Assembly: GCA_020632695.1 (NCBI GenBank)
Contig: JACKFB010000002.1
Coordinates: forward strand, 1-64,000
Reading direction: 5' to 3'
DNA: 64,000 nucleotides
Origin: Deltaproteobacteria bacterium
GTDB lineage: Bacteria; Myxococcota_A; UBA9042; PHBI01; JACKFB01
Of this stretch, positions 50,942-59,758 are shown one piece after another. How positions within the stretch are numbered: position 1 is the stretch's first letter; each line of letters starts with the position of its first letter. Under the pieces are notes generated by a model that saw nothing but the letters and a program-made list of their open reading frames with translations, searched no databases and had not been told where the DNA came from. The translations under genes were made by a program, and so were the position numbers.

Positions 50942-51416
50942 CGCCGCTCCGTCGCGAGGCCTTGCAACGCAAGAGCACGCAGTCCTCGACCGCGGGGGGG
51001 CCGCCCGGTCTCGGGAAGCTGTAGAGGCGCCGGATCACCTCGACGGGGGTGCCCGCGGGCAGGGGGCGCTGGCGCGAGTTGATGAAGTCGCTCGCCTTGT
51101 GCGCCTCCTCCGGGTGACGCGAGCCGTCATCGCAGAGGTCCACGCGCATCAGGTCGACCTTCTCCGGGCAGTCCCACGCAGCCCACGCGTCGACCTCGTC
51201 GATGCCGCCGCTCGAGTCCCGCACCACGAGGCGCGGGGCGGTCGTCCACCGCTGGCTGAACATGTGGAAGCGCGCGAACGGGTAGTGGGGGCCGGCCACG
51301 CGCGGCACGGTGAGCCCGACGGCGATCAAAAAGAGGGCGAGCACGGTCCGGCTCCCCCTGAGAGCGCGCGGGGAGGCGTCGGTAGCCTCGACGGTCGCGG
51401 AGCGGCCAGCGTCCAT
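50931..51416 (-). CDS. small membrane-anchored MFSQ-motif protein (copy 2)
   Basis: 161 residues from the ATG at 51416. A hydrophobic segment (about 26-42) is followed by RFHMFSQRWTTAPRLVVR, AAWDCPEKVD, and IRRLYSFPRPGG with DCVLLRCKAS, the same landmarks as copy 1. It is the first gene of the duplicated membrane-protein operon and overlaps copy 2 of the large gene by 11 bp. The start is uncertain because no good ribosome site is seen. Its promoter must lie in the 222-bp gap to the divergent SGNH gene, where nothing clear is visible. Confidence 0.55.
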   Translation of the reverse strand: MDAGRSATVEATDASPRALRGSRTVLALFLIAVGLTVPRVAGPHYPFARFHMFSQRWTTAPRLVVRDSSGGIDEVDAWAAWDCPEKVDLMRVDLCDDGSRHPEEAHKASDFINSRQRPLPAGTPVEVIRRLYSFPRPGGPPAVEDCVLLRCKASRRSGDGT

Positions 51417-51638
51417 GGGCAGCACTATCGCGCTGAGACGGGAGCAGGTCCAGGCGCATCTGGCGATTCGCTCCCGCGGCGCACCCGAGCGCCCGGGCGC
51501 CACCGACGCGGACCCGCGACCCGCAGCCAGGCTTGGTCCGCCGACCTGCTTTCGTGCTACAGCCCTACCTTCCCACCTCCCGACGCTTCGACCGACCCCT
51601 CCCGACGCTCAGGCGCGCGCGGAACCTCGCGAGACAGG

Positions 51639-53582
51639 ATGAACGAAGAAGTGGTCGCCAGCCCTCGACACCGGGGGGGCAGCGGACGCCGGCTGCTCAC
51701 CTGCCTGCTGGTAGCGGGGAGCTGCTGGTCTGGCCCGGCCTTCGGCGCGAGCGACGTCGCCGTCGCCGGCGAGTGCGCCGAGGCGCGGCTGGGCCCGGAG
51801 CAGCATGGGCTGCTGAGGTCCGCCGCCCGGGCGGCCGCCGCGGATGTCGGCGCCGTCGCGTTGCGTGGGGTCGCCATCGACGGCGCCCTGGCCGAGCTGA
51901 GCTTCGAGGCCGAGCGCCGAGACGGCGAGGCGTCGGACCTCGCCGCGCCCGCTGAGACCATCCGGTACCGCCTGGAGCCGGGCTCCGGGTCGTCGCCCTG
52001 GCGCCTCGAGCGCCTCGCCCCTTGCCCCGGCCCCGCGGGCTCGCCGGCGACCTGCGCCGGTCCGGAGCTGCAGGCCCTCGACGACCACCTGATCGCGCGC
52101 CTGAGGGAGCGCGGCACAGCCCTGCGCTGGACCTGTGCTCCACCCGAAGCGGCGCCCGCCTTCCACCCGCCCCCTCCGCCGGAGCCCGAGCCCGAGCCTG
52201 CGGCCACCGCCGCGACCGCCGAGCCACCGCGCCCGCGGCGAGCGCTGCCCGAGACCGAGCACTCCGCCGACCGCCTCGGGCTCGCCGGCCTCTTCGCCCT
52301 CCTGCTCATCGTCGCCCCGCTGCTCCTCGGTTGGATCTTCGGGCGCCTCGCCTCTCGCGCCCCGGGCACGCGCCGCCGCGCCCCGCGGGCCCTCGCCTGG
52401 CTGCTCCCCATCCTGCTGGCCTGCGTGCTCTTCAGGCTGCGCCCCTTCGGCCTCTGGGAGGCCGCCCTCGCCGGCGTCTTCTGCGCGCTGGGCCTCCGCT
52501 CCGGCCTCGCCAGCGTCCGCTGGCGTCAGCTCCCGCGCGCCGTCGCTCGCTGGGCCCTCCCGCTCCTGGTCACCGCCCTGCTCCTCGAGCTCGCCGTCCG
52601 CCTGCTGCTGCCGACGCCGCCGGACGTGGGCGGCCTCTACCGGAGCGCCCTCTTCGGTCCCATCCGCGGGTGGCAGTGCAAGGCGATCCACGGCGAGGTC
52701 CCCGATCAATCGCCGGGCGGCGCGGACCCTACGCCCACCATCATGCACGTGGGCGACTCGATGGTGGCCGGCGCCTTCGTCGACCGCTCGGTGACCTTCG
52801 TCAGCGTGCTGGACCAGCACGCGCGCGCGGCTCCAGGTGGGCCGCGGGTCAACCACCTCTCCGCCGCCGCGTCCGGCGCCTCCCTCGACACCGAGGTGCT
52901 GCTGGCGCTCCGCGTGCTGGACGCCGTCGAGACCCCCCGCCTGGTCGTCCTCTATTTCAACGAGAACGACTTCCACGAGATCGACGAGCCCGTGGCCTGC
53001 TGCGACTCCGGCCCGCTCTTCGCCTACGAGGACGGGCTGGCGCGCCCGCGCTGCGCCGCCGCCAGCTTCGGGTTCTCGCCGGGCGGCAAGGCGGAGCTCA
53101 GCCGCCCGCCGGTGGTGCTGCGCCTGCTGGCTCAGTGGTCGGCGGCGGCGGCCTACCTGTCGAACCTGCTGGTGGTCATCCCCGCCGCGGTGCGGATCTG
53201 GCCGATGCAGGCCACCATCGAGCGCGGAGCGAACCACTACGCCATGGTGCTGCGCTACTTCCGCGACGCCCTGCACGCGCGCGGCGTCGACCTGGTGGTC
53301 GTCCTCCTGCCCCACCGCAAGGCCATCGGCGAGCACCCCGACGACTCGGTGCTCTTTCCGGCCGAGACGATCCGGAAGAACTACGAGCGCGCCGCCGCCA
53401 TCGTGAAGTCGCTGGACATCCCGAGCCTCGACGCCTGGCCGTATTTCGACGCGCTGGTGCGGGCGCAGGGCTACGGCACCTGGTTCGTCGACGACCCGCC
53501 CGGCGACGTCCACTTCAACGCCAGGGGCCACGCTGCGCTCGCCGAGTGGCTCGAGGCCTCGCTAGCCCCGTGGCTGCGCTGA
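51639..53582 (+). CDS. membrane-bound SGNH/GDSL-like hydrolase
   Basis: 647 residues. Signal-like hydrophobic segment (about 18-36), a soluble N-terminal domain of about 130 residues with Cys pairs, a Pro/Glu/Ala-rich linker (about 175-205), and three to four hydrophobic segments (about 212-235, 250-275, 300-322). The C-terminal SGNH domain has the GDS nucleophile Ser374 (HVGDSMVAG), the NEND segment near 448 and Asp623/His625 in GDVHFNARGH. Related domains deacetylate or esterify surface polysaccharides. The catalytic domain probably lies outside the inner membrane. ATG without a strong ribosome site. Confidence 0.72.
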   Translation: MNEEVVASPRHRGGSGRRLLTCLLVAGSCWSGPAFGASDVAVAGECAEARLGPEQHGLLRSAARAAAADVGAVALRGVAIDGALAELSFEAERRDGEASDLAAPAETIRYRLEPGSGSSPWRLERLAPCPGPAGSPATCAGPELQALDDHLIARLRERGTALRWTCAPPEAAPAFHPPPPPEPEPEPAATAATAEPPRPRRALPETEHSADRLGLAGLFALLLIVAPLLLGWIFGRLASRAPGTRRRAPRALAWLLPILLACVLFRLRPFGLWEAALAGVFCALGLRSGLASVRWRQLPRAVARWALPLLVTALLLELAVRLLLPTPPDVGGLYRSALFGPIRGWQCKAIHGEVPDQSPGGADPTPTIMHVGDSMVAGAFVDRSVTFVSVLDQHARAAPGGPRVNHLSAAASGASLDTEVLLALRVLDAVETPRLVVLYFNENDFHEIDEPVACCDSGPLFAYEDGLARPRCAAASFGFSPGGKAELSRPPVVLRLLAQWSAAAAYLSNLLVVIPAAVRIWPMQATIERGANHYAMVLRYFRDALHARGVDLVVVLLPHRKAIGEHPDDSVLFPAETIRKNYERAAAIVKSLDIPSLDAWPYFDALVRAQGYGTWFVDDPPGDVHFNARGHAALAEWLEASLAPWLR

Positions 53583-53609
53583 GCCGATGCCACCTGATCG
53601 CCAGGAGCG

Positions 53610-55217
53610 CTAGCGCTGCATCAGCGCGCCGATGCGAGCGTCCACCTTCGCGAGACAGGCCTCGTCGCAGGGCTCGAAGCGCAACAGTGAGCGCGAGCGC
53701 AGCGCAGCCTCGATGCGCTCACGATGAGCCAGGCAAAGCGCGGCGGCCCCCTCGTCGACGAGCTGGCGCTGCTCGACCAGGCCGACGCCGCGGCCCTCGG
53801 CGTCCAGCGCGAAGGCCATCCGCGTCAACGTGCGCATGAGGCAGCTCTGGTGCAGGCGCAGGTCCTGCGCTTCGATGTGGACGTTCTGCTCGCGCAGATG
53901 AAGGCGCCCGACGGTGCCCCAGCCCGGCGCCTCGAAGTCGACCTCGTCCACCACCATCAGCCCGCGCGGGTGCGCGCCGATGCTCGTCACGTCGGGGACC
54001 ACCGCCGGCGCATCCCCGAGACGCTCCCGAGCGATCCGGACGTCCAGCACGCACAGGTCCCCCGTGGGGAGCTGGCCCAGCGCCAGCACGTCCTTCCAGG
54101 CGGCCTGGAAGTGGCACTCCTCGGCGTGGGCCGGGCCGAAACCCACCGCGGGGATGTCCTCGCAACGCGCGCCAGCGCTCTCCGCGAGCAGCGCCCGCGC
54201 GCCGCCCTCGCAGGGCCGCTCCGACAGCGTCCCGTCCTTGCAGTAGCAGGGGCTCCCCTGCCGCGGGTGGCAGTCCAGGAGCGGCCCGGACACGCCGGAC
54301 TCCATGCGCGCGTCGGCCAGCTTCCAATGGGAACCGGCCACGAAGCTGCGGCCCTTCGGAGGCTGATAGACGAAGGGGGTCTGCGTCGCCGCCCCGGGCT
54401 CCACGTCCAGCTCGAGGCGCGCGCGCAGCTCGTCTCGCCCCAGGCCGAGCGTCGCGCCGCAAGCGCGATAGCGGCGCTCCGACGGCCACACCGAGAGCAG
54501 CTCCACCCGCTGGTTGGACACCGTGCCCTCGCAGGTCCCGTCGGCCGGCCAGGCCTCCAGCGGCGCCGGCCGCTTGCAGCTCGCGGCCCGCACGAAACGG
54601 TGGGCGTCGGTGAGGCGAAACCACAAGGTGGTGCCGGCCTTGGGGCCCTCGCAGGGCTCGGACGCGCCGAGCTCGCAGGCGGTCGTGTACCCGGCCGGCA
54701 GCGCGTCCGGCGCGAGCGGCTGCATCAGCAGGCTGCCGGCCGGTTGCGTGGCCCGCTCGGGCGGGGCTGCGGGCTCGGCGGGCGGCGCGGCGAGCGCGTC
54801 GCCGCTGGCCTCGTCGACGGCGACCCTACCCAGGTCCAGCCGCGCGCGCGCCGGCCACACCAGCGAGGTCACGCGGCTCTCCGGCCGCCGGAAGCCGATG
54901 CTGGAGACGGCGCCGCCGCCGCCGCGCGTGAGGTCGCAGACCAGCGGACGTGGCCCCGACCCCGGCACCAGCAGGTCGAAGCCGCCGTCGGCCCCGGTGC
55001 TCGCCTCAGCGCGGAGCTTCGGGTCCCGCAGGTCGAAGCAGGTGACCGTGGCGGCGGGGGCGCCGGACGCCCCCTCGAGCCGGCCGGTGACGTGCGTGCC
55101 CTCCGGTGAGGCCGACGGGCGGGGTGTGCAGGCCATCGCCACCAGCGCACACCACAGCGGCAGGCCGCGTGCGGGGGCGTCCGCCCTCCGCAGCCGTCGT
55201 CGCTGCCCTCCACCCAT
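53610..55217 (-). CDS. large lipoprotein of unknown function
   Basis: 535 residues. Basic start, hydrophobic core and a lipobox-like LVAMAC (Cys31). Residues about 40-130 form a carboxypeptidase-regulatory-like beta domain (HVTGRLEGASGAPAATVTCFDLRDP, GGFDLLVPGSGPRPLVCDL). The middle (about 175-330) is beta-rich with scattered Cys, and a segment near 325-345 (CHPRQGSPCYCKDG) is dense in Cys. The C-terminal 100 residues are helical (RIAFALD-type, LAHRERIEAALRSRSLL). No recognised family. It is divergent from the beta-helix gene across a 240-bp gap in which I see no clear element. Confidence 0.6.
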   Translation of the reverse strand: MGGGQRRRLRRADAPARGLPLWCALVAMACTPRPSASPEGTHVTGRLEGASGAPAATVTCFDLRDPKLRAEASTGADGGFDLLVPGSGPRPLVCDLTRGGGGAVSSIGFRRPESRVTSLVWPARARLDLGRVAVDEASGDALAAPPAEPAAPPERATQPAGSLLMQPLAPDALPAGYTTACELGASEPCEGPKAGTTLWFRLTDAHRFVRAASCKRPAPLEAWPADGTCEGTVSNQRVELLSVWPSERRYRACGATLGLGRDELRARLELDVEPGAATQTPFVYQPPKGRSFVAGSHWKLADARMESGVSGPLLDCHPRQGSPCYCKDGTLSERPCEGGARALLAESAGARCEDIPAVGFGPAHAEECHFQAAWKDVLALGQLPTGDLCVLDVRIARERLGDAPAVVPDVTSIGAHPRGLMVVDEVDFEAPGWGTVGRLHLREQNVHIEAQDLRLHQSCLMRTLTRMAFALDAEGRGVGLVEQRQLVDEGAAALCLAHRERIEAALRSRSLLRFEPCDEACLAKVDARIGALMQR

Positions 55218-55457
55218 GCCGAACTCCCGCCCTCGGACGGGGAGTTCCGTCGCTCGAGCTGGCCACCGAGCATAGCGACTCGGCGGCGACTGCGCCATCG
55301 CCGCAGCCGCGAGCCGACCGCCCGGAGGGGGCCCCCCGGCCGAGGGCGCGTGGGCCGGATGTCCAAGCGCCATAAGGGCTCGCGCTTGACCCGAGCGCTG
55401 GCCGCGTGACACGCTCCGGGCGCCTGAGCGCCGCCGCGCCGGGCAAGGGGGCGACGG

Positions 55458-56936
55458 GTGGCAAGGCTGGCGCTGGGGCGATGGGCGGCGCTGTCCATCG
55501 CGGTCGTTCTGGTCGCGTCCGGGTGCTCGGGTCAGGGAGACGACGCCGACGCGCTGGCAGACGCGCTCGCCGACGTCACGTCGGACGCGGACACCGGCGA
55601 CGCGACGGTGGAGCACGACACCCAGGACCTGCCCGACACCCAGGACGACGCGCTCGACGCGGACGCCACCGACGGGGCGCCCGACCTGGACGCCGACGAG
55701 ACCGAGCTCGGCGACGCGCGCCCCCCCGCCGAGGATCTCGGCCTGCCGCCGGAGCCGCCCGCGCTCACCTGCGACCTGACCGTCGGCACCGAGGGAGACG
55801 TGCAGACGACGGTGCAGGAGGCCCTGGTGCTCGTGCCCGAGGGCGGCGTGGTGTGTCTCGAGGCGGGCACCTACGTGTTCCGACGGCAGCTCGACATCGC
55901 CGTCGACGCCATCACCCTGCGCGGTGCGGGCCAGGCGGACACCATCCTGGACTTCAAGAAGTCGGAGAACGGCGGAAACGGCATCCGGATCAGCTCGGAT
56001 CGGGTGACCATCCGCGACCTGACGGTGCGCGACCCGCCCGGTGACGGCGTGCGCGCGGACGAGGTGGTGGGCCTGACCTTCTGGCGGGTCTCGGCCATCT
56101 GGGACACGGTCGACACCAGCGACAACGGCGCCTACGGCCTCTACCCGGTGCTCTGCAAGGACGTGCTCATCCGCGAGTGCTTCGCGGAGGGCGCCAAGGA
56201 CGCCGGCATCTACCTGGGGCAGTCGCAACAGGCGCTGCTCATCGGCAACGAGGTCCGCGGCAACATCATGGGCTTCGAGATCGAGAACAGCGTCGACGTC
56301 GACGTGCGTGAGAACCACATCCACGACAACACGGTCGGCATCCTCATCACGCACCTGCCCGACCGGCCCTTCAACCAGTCGGCGCGCACGAAGCTGCACC
56401 ACAACCTCATCGAGTCGAACAACCTGCCCAACTTCGGGACCCAGGTGGGCATCAGCCACGTCCCGTCGGGCCTGGGCGTGGGCATCGTCGGGTCGGACGC
56501 CAACGAGGTGCACGACAACATCGTGCGCGACCACGGGTTCAGCGGGCTCGCCATCCTCATGGGGAGCACGACGATCTTCGGGCCCTTCAACACCGACGAG
56601 TACGAGGGCTGGCCGCACGACAACTACGTGCACGACAACACCTGGGTCGACAACGGCACCGACCCGCCCGACGACGCCTCGACCATGTGGATGATGAACT
56701 ATCTGGGCTTGCAGGAGCCGCTGGCGACGCTGCTGGTGGACAGCTGCGCGCAGCCCGACGCGGCGGCGGCCGGCCAGGGCCCGAACTGCTTCGAGGAGCC
56801 GAGCCTGTCCGACTACGTGGACGCGCAGCTGTGCGGCTCGGGAGAGCAGGTGACGGGCGAGCTGAGCGCGCTGACCTGCGAGGGGACGGCGCTTCCCGCG
56901 GTGGTGCCAGCGCGCGCACGGGCGGGGGCGCGATGA
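55458..56936 (+). CDS. parallel beta-helix lipoprotein (partner of a diheme cytochrome)
   Basis: 492 residues. Lipobox LVASGC (Cys23), then an Asp/Ala/Thr-rich acidic linker (about 25-95), then a right-handed parallel beta-helix with regularly spaced strands and Asn/Asp turns (DAITLRGAGQADTILDF, DRVTIRDLTVRDPPGDGV, QALLIGNEVRGNIMGFEIEN, VDVRENHIHDNTVG). The family (the TIGR03805-type beta-helix proteins, as I recall) is usually encoded next to an SO_2930-type diheme cytochrome, and here that gene overlaps its stop by 4 bp. GTG start after a GCAAGGGGG stretch. Function of the pair is unknown; binding of a carbohydrate or electron-transfer surface is possible. Confidence 0.8.
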   Translation: MARLALGRWAALSIAVVLVASGCSGQGDDADALADALADVTSDADTGDATVEHDTQDLPDTQDDALDADATDGAPDLDADETELGDARPPAEDLGLPPEPPALTCDLTVGTEGDVQTTVQEALVLVPEGGVVCLEAGTYVFRRQLDIAVDAITLRGAGQADTILDFKKSENGGNGIRISSDRVTIRDLTVRDPPGDGVRADEVVGLTFWRVSAIWDTVDTSDNGAYGLYPVLCKDVLIRECFAEGAKDAGIYLGQSQQALLIGNEVRGNIMGFEIENSVDVDVRENHIHDNTVGILITHLPDRPFNQSARTKLHHNLIESNNLPNFGTQVGISHVPSGLGVGIVGSDANEVHDNIVRDHGFSGLAILMGSTTIFGPFNTDEYEGWPHDNYVHDNTWVDNGTDPPDDASTMWMMNYLGLQEPLATLLVDSCAQPDAAAAGQGPNCFEEPSLSDYVDAQLCGSGEQVTGELSALTCEGTALPAVVPARARAGAR

Positions 56937-58063
56937 GGGCGAGCCCGCTGGCGCAAGCCCGGGCGACCGCCCAGCGGCGGCGCGGGCGAGGCCTGGTGGT
57001 CCGGTCGGGCCTGGCCGTCGCGCTGCTCTGCGCCCTCGGCGCGGGGGCCTGCGACGAGGGCGACCCGGCGCCAGCGACGGGCGGCTCCTTCGACCTGCTC
57101 TCCGAGTGGGGGTTCTTCCGCGGCGACCTGGCCGACCTGCGGCCGGTCAGCGGCGTGCTGCTCGTCGAGCCCGCGGCGCCGCTGTGGTCGGACGGCGCGG
57201 TGAAGTCCCGCTATATCTCGGTTCCCCGCGGCAGCCACGTGGGGTTGCGTGACCGCGAGGAGTGGGACTTTCCCGACGGCTCGGTGGTGGTGAAGAACTT
57301 CGGGTTCCTGCTCGACGAGCGCGAGCCGCAGGGCCCCCGGCGCCTGGTGGAGACGCGGCTGCTCGTGCGGGAGGCGGGTGTCTGGAAGCCGCTGGTCTAC
57401 ATGTGGAACGAGGACCAGAGCGACGCCGTGAAGAAGGTGGCGGGCGCCGAGGTGATCATCGACCGCGTGGACGCCTCGGGCCAGCCCATCGCGCAGCCCT
57501 ACCTGGTGCCGAACCTCGCGCAATGCGCGAGCTGTCACGAGCGCTCGGACGTGAGCCGGCTGCTCGGCGTGACCACTCCGCAGCTCAACCGCACCGTCAC
57601 CCGCCAAGGCCGCCAGCTCAACCAGCTCGACTGGCTGGCGGCGCAGGGAATCTTCGGTGACGCCGAGGTGCTGCCCGAGAGCTGGGAGCGCTTCGAGGAC
57701 CCGTACGGCGACGGGCCGCTCCAGGCGCGCGCACGGAGCTGGCTGCACGCCAACTGCGCCCACTGCCACGAGCCGGGCGGCGACGCGGGCAGCACCGGGC
57801 TGGTGCTGACGGCGTGGGAGCCCGAGGGCTCGCGGCGCCTGGGCCTGTGCAAGCGCCCGGCGGCGTCGGGCAATGGCGCCGGCGGCCTCGAGTTCGACAT
57901 CGTCCCCGGCGACCCCGACGCCAGCATCATGCCGTACCGCATCGGCTCCACCGTGCCCGACGTGCGCATGCCCGAGCTGCTGAACCTGATCCCGGATCCC
58001 CGGGCGGTGGAGCTGGTGCGCGGCTGGATCGCGGCGATGGAGCCTGGGGGCTGCGAGCCCTGA
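56933..58063 (+). CDS. SO_2930-like diheme c-type cytochrome lipoprotein
   Basis: 376 residues. A basic N-terminus precedes a hydrophobic signal (about 24-38) ending in GAGAC, a lipobox-like Cys. The two c-type heme motifs are CASCH (198-202) and CAHCH (275-279), and PAAPLWSDGAVKSRYISVP near 78 is typical of the family. FLLD and VWKPLVYMWNEDQSDA lie between. It is extracytoplasmic and probably acts as an electron carrier or peroxidase-like protein with the upstream beta-helix protein; no reaction has been shown. ATG overlaps the upstream stop. Confidence 0.82.
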   Translation: MRASPLAQARATAQRRRGRGLVVRSGLAVALLCALGAGACDEGDPAPATGGSFDLLSEWGFFRGDLADLRPVSGVLLVEPAAPLWSDGAVKSRYISVPRGSHVGLRDREEWDFPDGSVVVKNFGFLLDEREPQGPRRLVETRLLVREAGVWKPLVYMWNEDQSDAVKKVAGAEVIIDRVDASGQPIAQPYLVPNLAQCASCHERSDVSRLLGVTTPQLNRTVTRQGRQLNQLDWLAAQGIFGDAEVLPESWERFEDPYGDGPLQARARSWLHANCAHCHEPGGDAGSTGLVLTAWEPEGSRRLGLCKRPAASGNGAGGLEFDIVPGDPDASIMPYRIGSTVPDVRMPELLNLIPDPRAVELVRGWIAAMEPGGCEP

Positions 58064-58084
58064 GCCCCGGCGCCGACGGCCGGC

Positions 58085-58510
58085 TCAGAGTTGGGCGGTG
58101 AGCCAGGCGCGCACGGTCACGGCGCCGTCCTGGCGGGTGCAGGTCAGCTCCAGCTCGACCTGTCGGGAGGCGTCGTCGCGCGAACCGACGCGGGCCTCCA
58201 TCGTCAGGACCTCGCCGGGGAAGATGGGCGCCTGCCAGCGGATACGCACGCGGCGCACGCGCTCGGGGCCCACCCAGGCCGCCGCCCAGGCGGTGAGCAT
58301 CCCGGCCGGCCACATGCCGACCCCCAGGGGGGCTGGAAAGCCGGCGGCCCTGGCGAAGGTCTCGTCGTGGTGCACCGGGTTCATGTCCCCCGAGGCGCCC
58401 TGGTAGCGCACGAAGTCCGTGCGGGTGACCGGCCCTCGGGCCATCGGCTCGGGGCCTGCGCCCACCACCAGCGACTCCCAGGACGGCGCAGCGGTCGGGT
58501 CCGCGGTCAC
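58085..58510 (-). CDS. MaoC-like enoyl-CoA hydratase, catalytic half
   Basis: 141 residues, single hotdog domain. The R-specific hydratase motif is present: Asp42 and His47 in GDMNPVHHDE, followed by AAGFPAPLGVGMWPAGMLT. This half carries the catalytic Asp/His, whereas the protein encoded just upstream has the MaoC N-terminal fold without them, so the two probably form a heteromeric hydratase like ChsH1-ChsH2 or HadAB. The genes abut with no gap. The substrate could be a steroid side-chain or ring-derived enoyl-CoA. GTG start. Confidence 0.8.
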   Translation of the reverse strand: MTADPTAAPSWESLVVGAGPEPMARGPVTRTDFVRYQGASGDMNPVHHDETFARAAGFPAPLGVGMWPAGMLTAWAAAWVGPERVRRVRIRWQAPIFPGEVLTMEARVGSRDDASRQVELELTCTRQDGAVTVRAWLTAQL

Positions 58511-58963
58511 TCAGCCCTCCTCGGGCGGCTTGGAGGTCTCCACGCCGGTCAGCCGCGCCTCGGCGACCAGCGCGCCGGCCGCGTCACGGAACTCGGTCAC
58601 CATCACCGCGAAGGTCAGGGTCCCGCCCTTGCGGCCCTGCTTCTCGTAGATGCGCTCGATGCGCGAGCGGCAGTGCAGCCGGTCGCCGGCCCGCGGCGGC
58701 GGGCCGTGGAAGATGTACTCCTGCTCGGCGTGCATGCCTCGCTCCTGGCTCATCGCGACCCGCTCCCACGGGTTCGAGCCCTCCTCGGCGGCCTCCCAGA
58801 AGAACTGGGTGGTGAGGAAGGTCGGCGGGATCACCGGGTGCTCGCCTGCGTGGAAGGCCGCGTGGGAGGCGCCGACGGCGCGGGCGAACTCCCGCACCTT
58901 TCCCCGCTCGATGTCCATGGTGAAGGGCGTGCCCTCGGCGCCCTCGGCGCTGCGATCGACCAC
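58511..58963 (-). CDS. MaoC N-terminal-like (FAS1-like dehydratase) non-catalytic half
   Basis: 150 residues, hotdog fold of the MaoC_dehydrat_N type: DIERGKVREFARAVGASHAAF near 17, IPPTFLTTQFFWEAA near 45, HAEQEYIFHGPPPRAGDRLHCRSRIERIYEKQG near 78-110. It lacks the D-x-N-x-x-H motif present in its neighbour, as expected for the binding half of a heteromeric hydratase. AGGAGGATCCG precedes the GTG start at 58963. It lies 10 bp after ipdF in the same operon. Confidence 0.78.
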   Translation of the reverse strand: MVDRSAEGAEGTPFTMDIERGKVREFARAVGASHAAFHAGEHPVIPPTFLTTQFFWEAAEEGSNPWERVAMSQERGMHAEQEYIFHGPPPRAGDRLHCRSRIERIYEKQGRKGGTLTFAVMVTEFRDAAGALVAEARLTGVETSKPPEEG

Positions 58964-58972
58964 CGGATCCTC

Positions 58973-59758
58973 CTAGGCGTGCTGGCTGGAGACCGACAGC
59001 ACCTCGCCGGTCAGGTAGCTGGACAGGTCGCTGGCCAGGAACACCATGACGTTGGCGACCTCCCAGGGCTCGGCGGCGCGCCCGAAGGCCTCCCGGGCGG
59101 TCAGCTCGGCCAGCAGCTCGCGGCTGGTCACCTTCTCGAGGAAGGGGTGCATCGCCAGGCTCGGCGCCACCGCGTTGACGCGCACGCCCGCGCCGGCCGC
59201 CTCGATGGCCGCGCAGCGGGTCAGCGCCATCACCCCCGCCTTGGCCGCCGCGTAGTGCGCCTGCCCCGCCTGGGCGCGCCAGCCCAGCACCGACGCGTTG
59301 TTCACGATGGCGCCCGCGCCTCGCGGCATCATCAGGCGCAGCGCCGCCCTGACGCAGCGCATCGTCCCGGTGAGGCTCACGTCCATCACGCGCTGCCACT
59401 CGTCGTCGCCCATGTCCACGAGGCTCGAGGTGCCGCCGAGGCCGGCGTTGTTCATCACGACGTCGACGCCGCCGGCCTGCTCGGCGGCCGCGAAGAGCGC
59501 GTCCACCTCGGCCTGGCGGGTCACGTCGCAGCGCAGCGCCAGGGGCCGCGCGCCTCCCAGCGCCTCCAGGGCGTCCGCGGCCTCGCCGAGCCGGCGCTCG
59601 TGGATGTCGCTGATGACCACGGTGGCCCCCTCCTCGACGCAGCGCCGGGCCACGGCGAAGCCGATCCCGCCGCCGGCCGCCGCCGTGATGACGACGCGCT
59701 TTCCGCGCAAGAGCCCCCGCGGTTCGGGGTAGGGCGGTGGCGCCGGCGGCGTGCTCAT
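58973..59758 (-). CDS. ipdF: short-chain dehydrogenase, IpdF type
   Basis: 261 residues. TAAAGGGIG (25-33), an atypical glycine motif, then ISDIHERRLGEAADAL near 49-64, NNAGLGGTSSLVDMGDDEW near 105, NNASVLGWRAQAGQAHYAAAKAG near 155-177 and the C-terminal SSYLTGEVLSVSSQH. These blocks match what I recall of Rv3559c (IpdF), which oxidises the 5-hydroxyl of the HIP-derived CoA thioester. As in mycobacteria it is encoded directly behind fadE30, overlapping it by 4 bp. ATG start. Confidence 0.85.
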   Translation of the reverse strand: MSTPPAPPPYPEPRGLLRGKRVVITAAAGGGIGFAVARRCVEEGATVVISDIHERRLGEAADALEALGGARPLALRCDVTRQAEVDALFAAAEQAGGVDVVMNNAGLGGTSSLVDMGDDEWQRVMDVSLTGTMRCVRAALRLMMPRGAGAIVNNASVLGWRAQAGQAHYAAAKAGVMALTRCAAIEAAGAGVRVNAVAPSLAMHPFLEKVTSRELLAELTAREAFGRAAEPWEVANVMVFLASDLSSYLTGEVLSVSSQHA

